Below, piece after piece: positions 33,458 through 44,100 of a DNA stretch of 64,000 nucleotides. Position 1 is the stretch's first letter. Every line of letters begins with the position of its first letter. Below the pieces are notes generated by a model. The model did not search any database. It saw only the letters and a program-made list of their open reading frames with translations, and was not told where the DNA came from. A program made the translations under genes and the position numbers. The DNA is from Crotalaria pallida (taxonomy: Eukaryota; Streptophyta; Magnoliopsida; Fabales; Fabaceae): contig CM075653.1 of assembly GCA_037953625.1 (NCBI GenBank), positions 101,411,639 through 101,475,638 on the forward strand, written 5' to 3'.

Positions 33458-34003
33458 ATGGCCAAATACCTAGCCTGCATCGAGATACGACCTATCCCAA
33501 GTGGTATATGGACTTACGAGGAGCACCGAGCCACCTTTGAGGGGGAGGTGGAGATTACTCTCTACCACCCTAACCCTTTGGTTCGGGTGCGACCTCATAG
33601 GTTTAGGATCCCGATAGTCTATACTATGCATGTTCCACCCTTTTACTCATATAGAGGACCACCCTCGGCTCGACCAGTGCGTCGATTTCATAGTTTTCGT
33701 TTTAGATCTGCCACTCGTACTCATCCTTCTTCACATAGAGTTGTTACTGAGGAGACTCCTTCTCCTGGTCCGGCTGACTTTGAGAGGACTGCTTCTGCAA
33801 ATCCTAGGCCCAGTGGTGGGGTCTCTGCACAGTCAGGCGAGGTCGAGGAGGATCCGTCGAGGATGAGGACGAGGAGGAGGTGCCTGTCGAGCCTACTGTT
33901 TCTACTAGAGGTGGACCTGCTGGTTCCTAGGAGCTTGCATAGCATAGATGTTTTGGATCCTAGGTCTAGGGATAGAGCTGCAGAGGATCAAAGGAGCTGC
34001 TGA
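33458..34003 (+). CDS. LTR-encoded conserved ORF, copy 3 (altered C-terminus)
   Basis: The ATG at 33458 follows TTTAG/GTG. The first 130 or so residues match the other copies (AKYLACIEIRPIPSGIW, then FEGEVEITLYHPNPLV). Near 33856 a small deletion shifts the frame (SGEVEEDPSRMRTRRRC instead of SGEVEEDPVEDESEEE), giving 181 codons with a basic and hydrophobic tail in place of the acidic one. One basic-patch Arg is His (RVRPHRFRIP). This copy is therefore probably not fully functional. It sits in a solo LTR whose partner element is gone. Confidence 0.55.
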   Translation: MAKYLACIEIRPIPSGIWTYEEHRATFEGEVEITLYHPNPLVRVRPHRFRIPIVYTMHVPPFYSYRGPPSARPVRRFHSFRFRSATRTHPSSHRVVTEETPSPGPADFERTASANPRPSGGVSAQSGEVEEDPSRMRTRRRCLSSLLFLLEVDLLVPRSLHSIDVLDPRSRDRAAEDQRSC

Positions 34004-34561
34004 GGACATGGATGACCTGCTCTGGGACTTCTATTTTGATTTTGTTATATATTTATATATTTTTGAGAGGTCTTAGAGTGAGGTTTATTTGGAGCAGCTA
34101 GTTATGTATATGTTTTACCAAAACTTGCTATCTCGACTTTGATACTTGCTACTTTGATACTGGTGGGGGTTTTTATCTTATGATATATATATATATATGG
34201 TGTTTTACCTCAGCAGTGCCCCACAAGTATTATTTTTACTTTCGCATACTTTGATTTTGGTTAAAAAGGATTCGGCAATAAGTTTATATTCTACAAGTCC
34301 GATTAAACTCAAGAGACAATAAATAGGTTTTTAATCAACGCTACGGATATGTTTTATTATATTAAAAAGGCGTTGTCTCAAGAGGTTTTTGTAATTAAAG
34401 TACTATTAAGCCGAACTCAAATTATTCGCCAAAGTTAAATGTGTTATAATTGAGCAAGTATAAGTTAAAAAGGAAAAATTTTCTAGACCCAATTTTTGAT
34501 AGCAAGTATTCTATATTTGAAAATATTTATTATTTTCAAGATATAAAACAAGGGTGTCACA

Positions 34562-35271
34562 TACAAATAAACAATCTTTGCATTGAAATAGAATATAAGT
34601 ATCTGAAAATAGAGGTTAAGGCTTAAAAAGAGTCGAGATATATGGACTAGAGATTGATTAAGACACTAACATACAAATTCTAAGGCAAAAATGACATTAT
34701 TGATATAATTCACACTCAAAATATACATTGACATATAAGTTACAAGTACCCAGGAGTATGGTATGTGCACTAGTACCCAAAAAGTATTCGATACGGGTAC
34801 GTAATCAATTTAGAAATACTCATGTTTCATATGTCGTTTTCGATACAAAAACATATAAAACTTACAATAATTAACACTTTCTCAAAAACTTTCAAATAAA
34901 TCATATGCGATGAAGGTAAGTATACAATACATGGGTTAATAAGAGGAAACCAAATGGATCAGATATGTCTCGTTCTCACAAAGCCAATCAGTTTTAATAT
35001 TAATAACCTAATTAATCAATATTAATAAGTTGCCAATTCTTTGTAAATAAACTAATGTAATTAACCTTATTTTCATTATTTTAATAAACAGTGATAGTAA
35101 TTAAATCGACTAATTATGGCCCCAATGTAAAGCCCAACTTCAAATCTGGCCCCACTGTAAAGCCATTGTAAATCTGGCCCAATGAACTAATTACAAATCA
35201 TAAACCCTAAATGGAGAAAGAAGGAAACAATAAAACAGAGGAAAAAAATTATCATTGATCCGGTTAATGCA
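34562..35271. other. Intergenic AT-rich DNA
   Basis: No ORF or clear element apart from GGGTACG-like motifs near 34750-34800. Nothing else supported. Confidence 0.5.
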
Positions 35272-35617
35272 AGGGAATTAGTTTTTTGCCACCCCGACAT
35301 CCCTATACACATGAAAAACTAAAAATACCCTTTAAAAAAACTGAAATTTCTAAACTAACCCCTATTATTTCTAAACCCTCCTCTTCCTTTCTAAACCCCG
35401 ATTTTGTATTCTGATCCTAAGCATATGTGTTAATTTTAACGTAAGCTAAGAGGTGTGGGCAAAATTATTGTTTTTAAATTGCATAAGCTAACCCCTAAGC
35501 GTAAGCTATAATACAAGGGCATTTTGGGATTTTTAAATTTTTTATTAAAGGGCATTTTTTATTTTTCAATGATAAAGTTTGTCAACTCAATAAAAAGGTG
35601 TAAAAAACTAATTCCCT
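35272..35617. mobile_element. MITE with AGGGAATTAGTTTTTT inverted ends
   Basis: The left end AGGGAATTAGTTTTTT is inverted at the right as AAAAAACTAATTCCCT. The direct repeat AATGCA flanks both ends. There is no ORF inside; it holds repeated TAAGCATA / GTAAGCTAA motifs. The superfamily cannot be fixed from a 6-bp duplication. Confidence 0.55.
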
Positions 35618-35803
35618 AATGCAAACTGCTTCACCGGTTATAGCAAAATGGAGTAGCAAATCTCATCCATCAAACTCATACACCAAGAATCCAATGAAAT
35701 AATATGATGTCCTCAAGCATGTTGCCCTTTGCCCTTTGACCGGGCACCATGCTATAACTTACCATGTAATCCATTCAATACATAAAATTTTTTGTTCCCA
35801 ATA

Positions 35804-35838
35804 TGAAATGAAATGAGATAGAATCGCCTGCCTCATAA
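35804..35838. mobile_element. TRIM-like element, first piece of left LTR
   Basis: Ends in TCGCCTGCCTCATAA, the same as positions 49447-49459 in the right LTR. The rest of this left LTR continues at 37477-37518 and 49283-49313, after two nested insertions. Confidence 0.5.
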
Positions 35839-37467
35839 GAGTTTTTCTTTTTGAACCTCATTCATTACTTATTGGCCCCCATTGGATATTGCGCTGACAA
35901 AATTGCCCTTAATGTACCGATTGAGACAAGGCGGGACTTCCTTCCGCCACTAAGTAGGCGGTAAAGAATAGAATAATGAAACCGACTGCATAAAGGCGGA
36001 ATCATTCCGCTTTGTTAAAGTCGGAGTGTAATTTTTATTTCCGCTTTGTTAGAAGCAGAATAAGTTAAGAAATTATTAAATACCTAAATTGCCCCTTCAT
36101 GAACGGTTAACCCCTTCCCTTCCCATTCAAAACCAACTCGTTCCCATTCTCCCTCTCATTCCTTCGTTCGTAACCCCCTCTCTCAACTCTCTCTCAGTGT
36201 CCTCCTTCAACTCCGTCTCAATCTCGTTCTCCCATTGTCATTGACGACCCTCCTTCATCACTCGATTTCTCACTCTGTGAAGACTTCCATCTCGATTTCT
36301 CACTCCGTTTCATTCTCTTCTCGGTTTCTCAAGTAAGTTTTTTGTGTTTTCATTCTCTCCAATGCTCCCTTGATAGTTGATATAGGGTTTGTGTTTGATA
36401 ATGTTGAACATTGGTGTTTGATGATTGTTATTGAGGGTTTGTTGCATGTTTGATGATTGTTATAAAGGGTTTGTGTGTGTAGTTGTTAGTGCTGTTGGTT
36501 TGCTACGTACTGATTTGATGAAGTCGAAAACCCTCCGATTTATGGTTGGCGGTAATAGTCCCGCTTATCTAAACGCGGTAGAGGTCCCGCCTAACTGTAG
36601 GCGGAACAGTTACGACTACCTAAAGGCGGTAGAACCGCCGACACCCTAAAGGCGGAAGTACTGCCGATTGGCTAAAGGCGGAAGTTAATAATAGTATGCA
36701 TGCAAGGTTAATTCACGTTATTGATAATTCATGCATAAAAGTGACCCTAATACTGTTTCCGCCTTTAACAAGTCGGGAAGAATTCCGACTCTGGGTTGGC
36801 GGAATGCATTCCGACTAAGGGTTGGCGGCAGCATTAATGGCAGCCATTACTGCTCCATTAATGGAGTGCCACCATTCACAAGGCAAATAATACACAGAGA
36901 AACATATATATTCAATGCAACTATAACCTAACATAACTACGGTATAACCTCTTTCAAATAATATTATTCAAATCAAAATAAAAGGTTTTCAAATACCTTA
37001 AATGAGATATATTCTTGTGCAAAGAGTTCTCAATGTTGCTTCAATGCTTAGTTCCAAGCTCCTTCACTTGATTTCTTCTTCTTCAAACACTACTCAGCAA
37101 GCTTTTTTTCTTTTTTTTTTCTTATCTTCACGTACTCACTCCCGTAGCTTATGAGGGATGAAATGTGAGTACTGAAGTTGTTGCTTTGCTTTGTACTCCA
37201 TTGAACGGAGGGGCAGTTTGGAAATTTCAATTTTTTTTAACTTATTCCGCTTATAACAAGGTGGAAGTCTAAAATTACTACCGACTTTGACAAGGCAGAA
37301 TTATTCCGCCTTAACGTAGTCGGTTAAAATAATCTATTTTTAACCACCTACTTAAAGGCGGAAAGATAGTACCGCCTTGTATCAGTCGGTACATTGAGGG
37401 AAATTCGGTCTGAGCAATTAAGAATGGGGGCCAGTGAGTAATCAATGAGGTTCAAAAAGAAAAACTC
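35839..37467. mobile_element. Non-autonomous Mutator-like element with 9-bp target duplication
   Basis: Direct repeats GCCTCATAA lie exactly at both borders (35830-35838, 37468-37476). Terminal inverted repeats start GAGTTTTTCTTTTTGAACCT and extend through TTGGCCCCCATT-like sequence. The interior has many copies of a (T/A)AAGGCGGAA motif in both orientations. A central CT-rich stretch (about 36110-36330) ends in a donor-like CTCAAG/TAAGTT, resembling a host gene leader, so a captured gene fragment is possible. No transposase ORF; the 74-codon and 66-codon frames inside carry the repeat motif and are not convincing genes. Confidence 0.8.
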
Positions 37468-38251
37468 GCCTCATAATATATTGCATGGTTTAAATACCTG
37501 TTGGGCTACTCCTCTTATTGTGACACCCTCCCGAATAACCCAAATATAATATAGTAATTATAGTTTCATCTTGGATAATATATGGACTTGTGAGTGTTAA
37601 GAAAATATGGAAAATAAAATTTTCTTTTTAAGCGGGTGCACAAATCGTCATTTGGAATTCTTGAAGAATAAACTTTAAACCATTTCAAAACATTTGTATC
37701 GAGTTCGGCGATCTCTAAAACCTTTTCACAAATAGGGTAACATTCGCTCTTTTGATATGTATTTGTATCATACAAGTCATTAAAGTTACCCTTGCTTTGT
37801 TTGGTAAATCTGATACCATCAAATAATGTTTATAGCCGAGCTCTTAAAGGGATTAAATCAGAGTAAGCGGAAATTATCAGACTATGCAGTCACTAGTAAT
37901 ATAAACATAGGTTTTATATATAGTTAAAGTCATAGATACATAGTCTCATCATCATGTCTCCAAGATCTCAAAATACAAGTCCATAATCTGATCTACATAG
38001 TGATATGACCAAAGCCCTAGAGTACCTCAAAAGTATATCTACAATATATGTACATAATCAAAACATAAACTCCAAGGGTGGTCACGTAGATCTGGCCTCA
38101 TCAGATGCAGTAGTAGTGATAGCAGCAGTCTCAAAGAAACATAAGTAGTAAGGTAGTAGCATCATCATCAACACAGCAGCAGTAGCAAGTCTCCTCCACA
38201 GCCTCCACACATCGGATCCACCGATTCACATCATACACCATATGCATATAC

Positions 38252-38722
38252 CTAGGGATCATCGTCCCTCCAATCACTCCCAGTAGAATGCACGACAGGC
38301 TCGCTCCCACTCTTGTCCTCCACCGGATCCTCCTCGATCTCATCCGAGGGAGAGTGTACCCTGCCACTGGGTACCGAGTCAGGTGATGGTGAAATCCTGA
38401 CTGGGCTCCTCGGATCAGAAGGGGGAGTCTCCTCGCGGACGACTCTCGAAGTAAAAGGGTGAGAGCGGGTAGGTCGAAAACGAAAACTATGGTAAGAGCG
38501 AGCTGGTCGCGTGGGAGGTGGTCCATGATAAGTGTAAAATGGGGGTACATGCATAGTGTATATGATGGGAATCCTAAATCTACGAGGGCGGAATCGTACC
38601 AGCGGGTTCGGGTGGTAGAAGGTAATCTCTACCTCTCCCTCGAACACCGCGCGATGGTCCTCATAGATCCATGTGCCACTAGGAAGTGGCCGAATCTCGA
38701 TGCAAGCAATGTAACGAGACAT
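38252..38722 (-). CDS. LTR-encoded conserved ORF, copy 4
   Basis: 156 codons from the ATG at 38722 (SRYIACIEIRPLPSGTW, then FEGEVEITFYHPNPLV, RFRPRRFRIP, MHVPPFYTYHGPPPTRP, YHSFRF, acidic DEIEEDPVEDKSGSE). About 80 percent of the first 80 residues equal copies 1-3. At nucleotide level most codon differences from copy 3 in this block are third-position and silent. The start lies three bases after a CTTGTAG acceptor-like site. Function unknown. The basic middle and acidic tail could suit a nucleic-acid-binding regulator, but no known domain is recognisable. Confidence 0.62.
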   Translation of the reverse strand: MSRYIACIEIRPLPSGTWIYEDHRAVFEGEVEITFYHPNPLVRFRPRRFRIPIIYTMHVPPFYTYHGPPPTRPARSYHSFRFRPTRSHPFTSRVVREETPPSDPRSPVRISPSPDSVPSGRVHSPSDEIEEDPVEDKSGSEPVVHSTGSDWRDDDP

Positions 38723-38984
38723 CACCTACAAGGGCATAGGGGTAAGCAATTCTATACACATAATCAATAGAGAATAAATTGTGCAATATAAATATGTAAA
38801 CATGCATTAAATAACAACAATCACATATAACACTTAGCAGTTAGTGAATGCACATAGGATGCTCACACTTATTTCATTTATCCTTATTAATTTAAATGAG
38901 TGGCATGATGCATGACTTTAGCTCTCAAACCTTTCTCCATCATACTATGTCACTCTCTGACGTCCATCCCTGACAACCCAACAC

Positions 38985-39215
38985 TCAACAGTGCGTTGTA
39001 TTCCTAGGTATACAACAATTCGTACATTCACCTAGAATGTACACGACAAGCTTGGTATCCATGCCACCCGAGCATATCCCGTCATCCAAACGGACCGTCA
39101 TCCAAACGGTATAACCATATCGGCATCCACTCAGCCGACCACGTCAACGACGTGTCATCAAGCAAGCGTATTGGCACTCCCAGAGGCCCTCCACATGTTT
39201 ACCAAAAACATGATA
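38985..39215. repeat. Hairpin cluster of the CTCGAG-version LTR
   Basis: Inverted repeats GTTGTAT-TCCTAGG-TATACAAC, GTACATT-CACCTAG-AATGTAC, ACCGTCATCCAAACGGT, CACGTC-AAC-GACGTG and CATGTTTACCAAAAACATG. Same relative place in the LTR as the TGG-loop arrays but with different cores. A second copy is at about 47198-47428. Confidence 0.65.
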
Positions 39216-39456
39216 TACGTCCTACCATCCAAACTCCAGAATGAATGCATTACTTTACTTAAAAGAGATTGATTGATGTTTTATCCTTTTATTAATACAT
39301 TACGTGCCTCCCGAGCAACGTATCATTATTCAAATGAAAACATCATAACGTCAATCAATTTACTCTAAGTCCAGGATCACTTGGTTTATTGTCCTCTAAG
39401 AGTTACAAAATGACTTAGAATTGAAAATGGTATTTTTAAGTATCTGACTAAAAATA

Positions 39457-39737
39457 CTCGAGTTTTTCCCAAAATACTCGAGTAGTTAATCATTTTCCAG
39501 ATAATACTTGAGTTGTCCATAATTATACTCGAGTTGTTCATGTCTTTTCAGAGATTTAGGGTTTCAGGTCTTCATAAATGTACTCGAGTAATTCATGAGA
39601 TACTCGAGTATTCCATTTCCCAGAATACTCGAGTAGTTCATACATAACTCGAGTGTTCCATCTGATTCCCAAGTTGGTGCGCCAATTTTCACTCTGGTGC
39701 ACCACGAAATACTCGAGTCTTAAGACAAATACTCGAG
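39457..39737. repeat. Cluster of CTCGAG palindrome pairs
   Basis: CTCGAG starts at 39457/39477, 39583/39603, 39628/39648 and 39712/39732, each 20 bp apart, plus a pair near 39509 with a mutated CTTGAG partner. The other LTR repeats them at +8213. Confidence 0.88.
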
Positions 39738-40775
39738 TATCTGCAGACTGAACAGAGTGAAACTTGGTTTTTACATACCATTTCAATTTCTAAACATTTT
39801 TAACCCAAAACAGTGATCACAATAGTTCATATACCACATATTGAACATGTTAACATACTAATTTCATATCAAATATCAAATTTGACAGAAATTCAATCCA
39901 TTATGCATTAAATATACAATTTAGCAACTCAACACTTCAAATTGCAAAATAAGCACAATATTCATGAAAAAAAGTTCATTTAAGCTTGCATGCATGATAT
40001 AGAACTTGCTCATCACAGTCATAGAGCATGGATTGGTCTCCAAACCAAAGTTCCTATTCAAACTAAGCCCTTAGAGCCTCTTGGTGGCTCTCTAACACAA
40101 TTAATGGAATTTAATCTCTATCTAGTGAATATAATTACTTCCCCTTACCTCTCAGACGTGAATTAAACAAGAATTCCCCCAAAGAAGAGCTCCACAGCAC
40201 CAAAAGCACTTTAACCCAACATGCAGAGCAGTTTTGAGTGCAACACCAAAGTGGAATTGGTTCACACATGAAACAGAGAATAGAATTAGGGAAATTAGGT
40301 TTTCTAGACTCTATGCAACATAATCTAACTAAGGAAATCGAATTTGAGACTCAGAGATTCATGAGCTTACCAGAAATCAAGATCAAAGTAAGCTCCAGAC
40401 ACAAGCTTGGCCAAGAACAGCTTCACTTCAACTCCTTGAATCCTCCAACACACTCACTCAATCCTCACGATTTTGGTGTCTATACAAAGCTCGTGATGTG
40501 AGCTTTGTATTCGTGTATAGTTTGTGAGTTGAAACAGATCACAGAGGAAGAATCAGATGAAACGAATTCAGAACCCTAATACTCGAATTCCACAAGAAAT
40601 TGGCAAAATGGGGTGTTGATGCATCAACCAGAGGTTTAAATACTTGGCTAGGCTATTCATGCAACTCGCCACGCAGATGGGGACGTGTTGTGGAGGGTGT
40701 TTTCGTGTCAAGGCGATGGTAACTCGGTGTTGACTCATCAAAACGCACTAACGTTGAGCAACTCTGTCCAGAATA

Positions 40776-40801
40776 CTCGAGTTTTTCAGAAAATACTCGA
40801 G
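40776..40801. repeat. Paired CTCGAG palindromes near the LTR promoter
   Basis: CTCGAG at 40776 and 40796, spacing 20 bp, upstream (on the minus strand) of the TATA-like box. The other LTR has it at +8213. Confidence 0.85.
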
Positions 40802-41064
40802 TATTTTTCCCAATTTTTGAAAAATAATTATTTTATTGACTTTCCCTCCAAAATCTTTCCTATAATTACCTCTAGGTCCCAACCCAGGGACTAATATGCA
40901 AAATACTTAAATCATGTATAATTTTATTTATTAAATAACTTCACACACATTTTCTATCTTCATAAATACAGATTTTAATCAAGGATTAATATGAAAATTA
41001 TTAATTATAATTGATTTATAATTAATATTTCATTAATCGGAGATTAAAATTTTGGGGTGTTACA

Positions 41065-41079
41065 CTACTCCCCCACTTA
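41065..41079 (-). other. Polypurine tract
   Basis: The minus strand reads AAGTGGGGGAGTAG immediately before the 3' LTR start TGTAACACC, as expected for the plus-strand primer. Confidence 0.85.
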
Positions 41080-41106
41080 CAAGGAATTTCGTCCCCGAAA
41101 TTCATC

Positions 41107-44100
41107 TCATACAAACAAATCAGGATAATCCTGCCGCATCCTATTCTCTAATTCCCAAGATGCCTCTATCACATCTCCACAAACCCAGACGACTTTGACC
41201 AAACTAATGTCCTTTCCTCTAAGCTGCTTGATTCTTCGATCTTCAATACGAACTGGCACAGCTTTGAAGGTTAGGTTCTTATGAATTTCTAAGTCATCAG
41301 GTTGGATGCTAAGAACAATGGTGGGGTCATGGACATATTTCTTCAATTGAGACACATGGAATACATTATGGAGATTAGCTAATGACGGAGGCAAAGCTAA
41401 TTGATAGGCTACTGGGCCGATTCTTTTGAGAATTTGATAGGGACCAATAAACTTAGGTGATACTTTCTGGGTTTTCAAGGCTCTACTAACACCTTTGGTT
41501 GGTAAGATTCTAATGAACACATGGTCTCCTTCAGCAAACTCTAAGGGTTTTCTTCTTCTATCAGCATAGCTTTTCTGCCTACTCTGAGTTGCCCTCATCT
41601 TCTCTTGTATCATCTTGATCTACTCCGTGGTCTCTTGCACAATATCTGGTCCAATCAGAGAGCTCTCCCCCACTTGAAACCAACATAACGGCGTCTGACA
41701 CTTTCTCCCATACAAAGCTTCAAATGGTGCCATTCCAATACTCGTGTGGTAGCTGTTGTTGTAAGTGAACTCCACGAGTGGCAACATCTGCTCCCAATTC
41801 CCTTGCCCTTCCAAAACACAGGCTCGTAGAATATCCTCCAATGACTGAATAGTCCTCTCCGTTTGGCCATCAGTCTGAGGATGGTATGCAGAACTCAGTT
41901 TCAATCTTGAAACCAAGGCTCTATGCAGATCTTCCCAAAACTTTGATGTAAACCTCGGATCGCGATCAGACACAATGCTTGATGGTACTCCGTGCATACG
42001 AACAACTTCCTTGATGTACAACTGAGTGAGCTTTTCCAATGAGTAGCGCATATTCACGGGAATGAAATGCACCGACTTAGTCAAACGATCCACGATCACC
42101 CAGATTGCATCATGACCAGTAGATGTCCTTGGCAATCCCGACACGAAATCCATCGAGATGCTATCCCACTTCCATACCGGAATTTCCAAAGAGAGTAACT
42201 CTCCTCCTGGCCTTTGATGTTCCACCTTGGCCTTTTGACATACCAAACAACATGCCACATATTCAACTACGTCCCTCTTCAAACCAGGCCACCAAAATAG
42301 CTTCTTTAAGTCCTGGTACATTTTAGTAGCTCCTGGATGCATACTCATCTTGCTCTTATGTGCTTCATCCAGAACCATTCTCCTTACTTCCAAATCATTA
42401 GGGACACAAATCCTTGTTCTAAAACGCAGGATTCCATCCTTCCCTTCTTGGAATTCCAATTCCTTACCTTCTTGCATCAACTTCCTCTTTTCCATGAGTT
42501 TCCCATCCTTGAGTTGTAATTCTCGAATCTTTCGCAGAAACTCATTAGCAATCTGCAGCATCCCCATCTTGATGCTCGTCGGCTCTACTTGCATTGTCAA
42601 ACTCAAATCTCGAAATTCCTCTATCAGTGCAGCTTCTCTGACCATCATCGCACTGATGTGCATTGCCTTTCTACTCAATGCGTTCGCCACAACGTTTGCC
42701 TTCCCAGGATGATAATGGAGCTCAAACTCATAATCCTTCAAAAACTCCATCCATCGACGCTGCCTCATATTCAACTCCTTTTGATCAAAGAGGTACTTTA
42801 AACTCTTATGGTCACTGAACACCCGGAACGTAGTGCCATAGAGATAGTGCTTCCAAATCTTTAAGGCAAACACCACAGCTGCCAACTCCAGATCGTGAGT
42901 TGGATAGTTCATCAAATGAACTTTTAGCTGTTTCGAGGCGTAGGCGACAACTTGCCCCTCTTGCATCAAAACACACCCAAGACCTTGTTTCGACGCGTCG
43001 CAATACACATCGAAACTCTTCTGTGTATCGGGCAGCACCAATACAGGAGACGATGTTAACCTTTCCTTCAACTCTTGAAAACTCCTTTCACATTTCTCAT
43101 CCCACAGAAATGGTTGATCTTTCCTAGTCAACTTCGTCAGAGGCAGTGCAATCTTCGAGAAACCTTCGATGAACCTTCTATAATATCCCGCCAAACCAAG
43201 AAAACTTCTGACCTCCGTGACCGACTTTGGTTGCTCCCATTGCAAAACCGAACTTACCTTCGTCGGATCAACGACTATTCCCTTGTCCGAAATCACATGC
43301 CCCAAGAACTTAACCTCCTTCAGCCAGAACTCACACTTTGTAAGTTTGGCGTACAATTGCTTCTCCTTTAGGATGCTCAACACTATCCTCAAGTGTTCGG
43401 CATGCTCCTCCGGGCTCTTAGAGTAAATGAGAATATCATCAATGAACACAACCACGAACGAATCTAGATAAGGTCTAAAGATTCGATTCATGTAGTCCAT
43501 GAAGATAGCTGGTGCATTAGTCAATCCGAACGACATTACGACATACTCATAATGTCCGTATCGAGATCGAAATGCAGTCTTAGAGATATCCTCCTCTCTA
43601 ATCCTGATTTGATGGTATCCTGACCTCAAATCGATCTTGGAAAATACAGAAGCTCCACGAACTTGATCCATAAGGTCATCTATCCTTGGCAATGGATACT
43701 TGTTCTTGATGGTGACCTTATTCAGCTGTCAGTAGTCAATGCACATCCTCATGCTACCATCTTTCTTCTTGACGAATAAGACAGGAGCACCCCAAGGTAA
43801 GACGCTTGGTCGAATCATCTGTTTCTGCAGTAACTCTTCAATCTGCTTCTTCATCTCCGCCATTTCCGGTGGTGCCATTCTATAGGGAGCGATAGAAATG
43901 GGACCAGCTCCCGGAACTAGATCGATACCAAATTCAATTTCCCTTCTTGGTGGCAAACCAGGAATCTCATCAGCAAAAACTTCCGGAAAATCTCTGACAA
44001 CAGGGATCTCTTCCATCCTCGGACCACTCTCTCCTACCTCAGTGTTGCACAGACATATGTAACCAGAGGGTTTTGGGTTTCTATAGGTCACGAGTCTTCT

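Larger units (their letters stand above)
31040..34561 (+). mobile_element. Complete 3.5-kb solo chromovirus LTR, ACCGGT version
   Basis: Starts TGTAACACCCC and ends GGGTGTCACA. The direct repeat TACAA flanks it (31035-31039 and 34562-34566). No internal region is present. From left to right: TATA box at 31431, donor-like TTG/GTAAGC at 31714 and CTAAG/GTATGG at 31936, ACCGGT pairs, hairpin array at 33030-33240, acceptor-like CCCTGTTTAG at 33454, the conserved ORF, and an AT microsatellite near 34182. This intact copy is the reference for the other rearranged LTRs in the window. Confidence 0.9.
37519..41064 (-). mobile_element. 3' LTR of the chromovirus, CTCGAG version
   Basis: Bounded by TGTGACACCC on the left and GGGGTGTTACA on the right. 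On the minus strand it carries a TATTTAAA TATA-like box near 40640, donor-like CTG/GTAAGCTC (40370) and GAG/GTAAGG (40148), CTCGAG pairs, hairpins (38985-39215), acceptor-like CCCTTGTAG (38726) and the conserved ORF. Confidence 0.9.

Noticed and set aside
37566..37775. 69-codon ORF near the end of each chromovirus LTR (also at 45779-45988)
   Set aside because: Present in both LTRs only because they are duplicates; no counterpart frame is seen in the ACCGGT-version LTRs.
38459..38770. 103-codon plus-strand ORF, repeated at 46672-46983
   Set aside because: Antisense shadow of the conserved LTR ORF. Silent changes on the minus strand would be amino-acid changes here.
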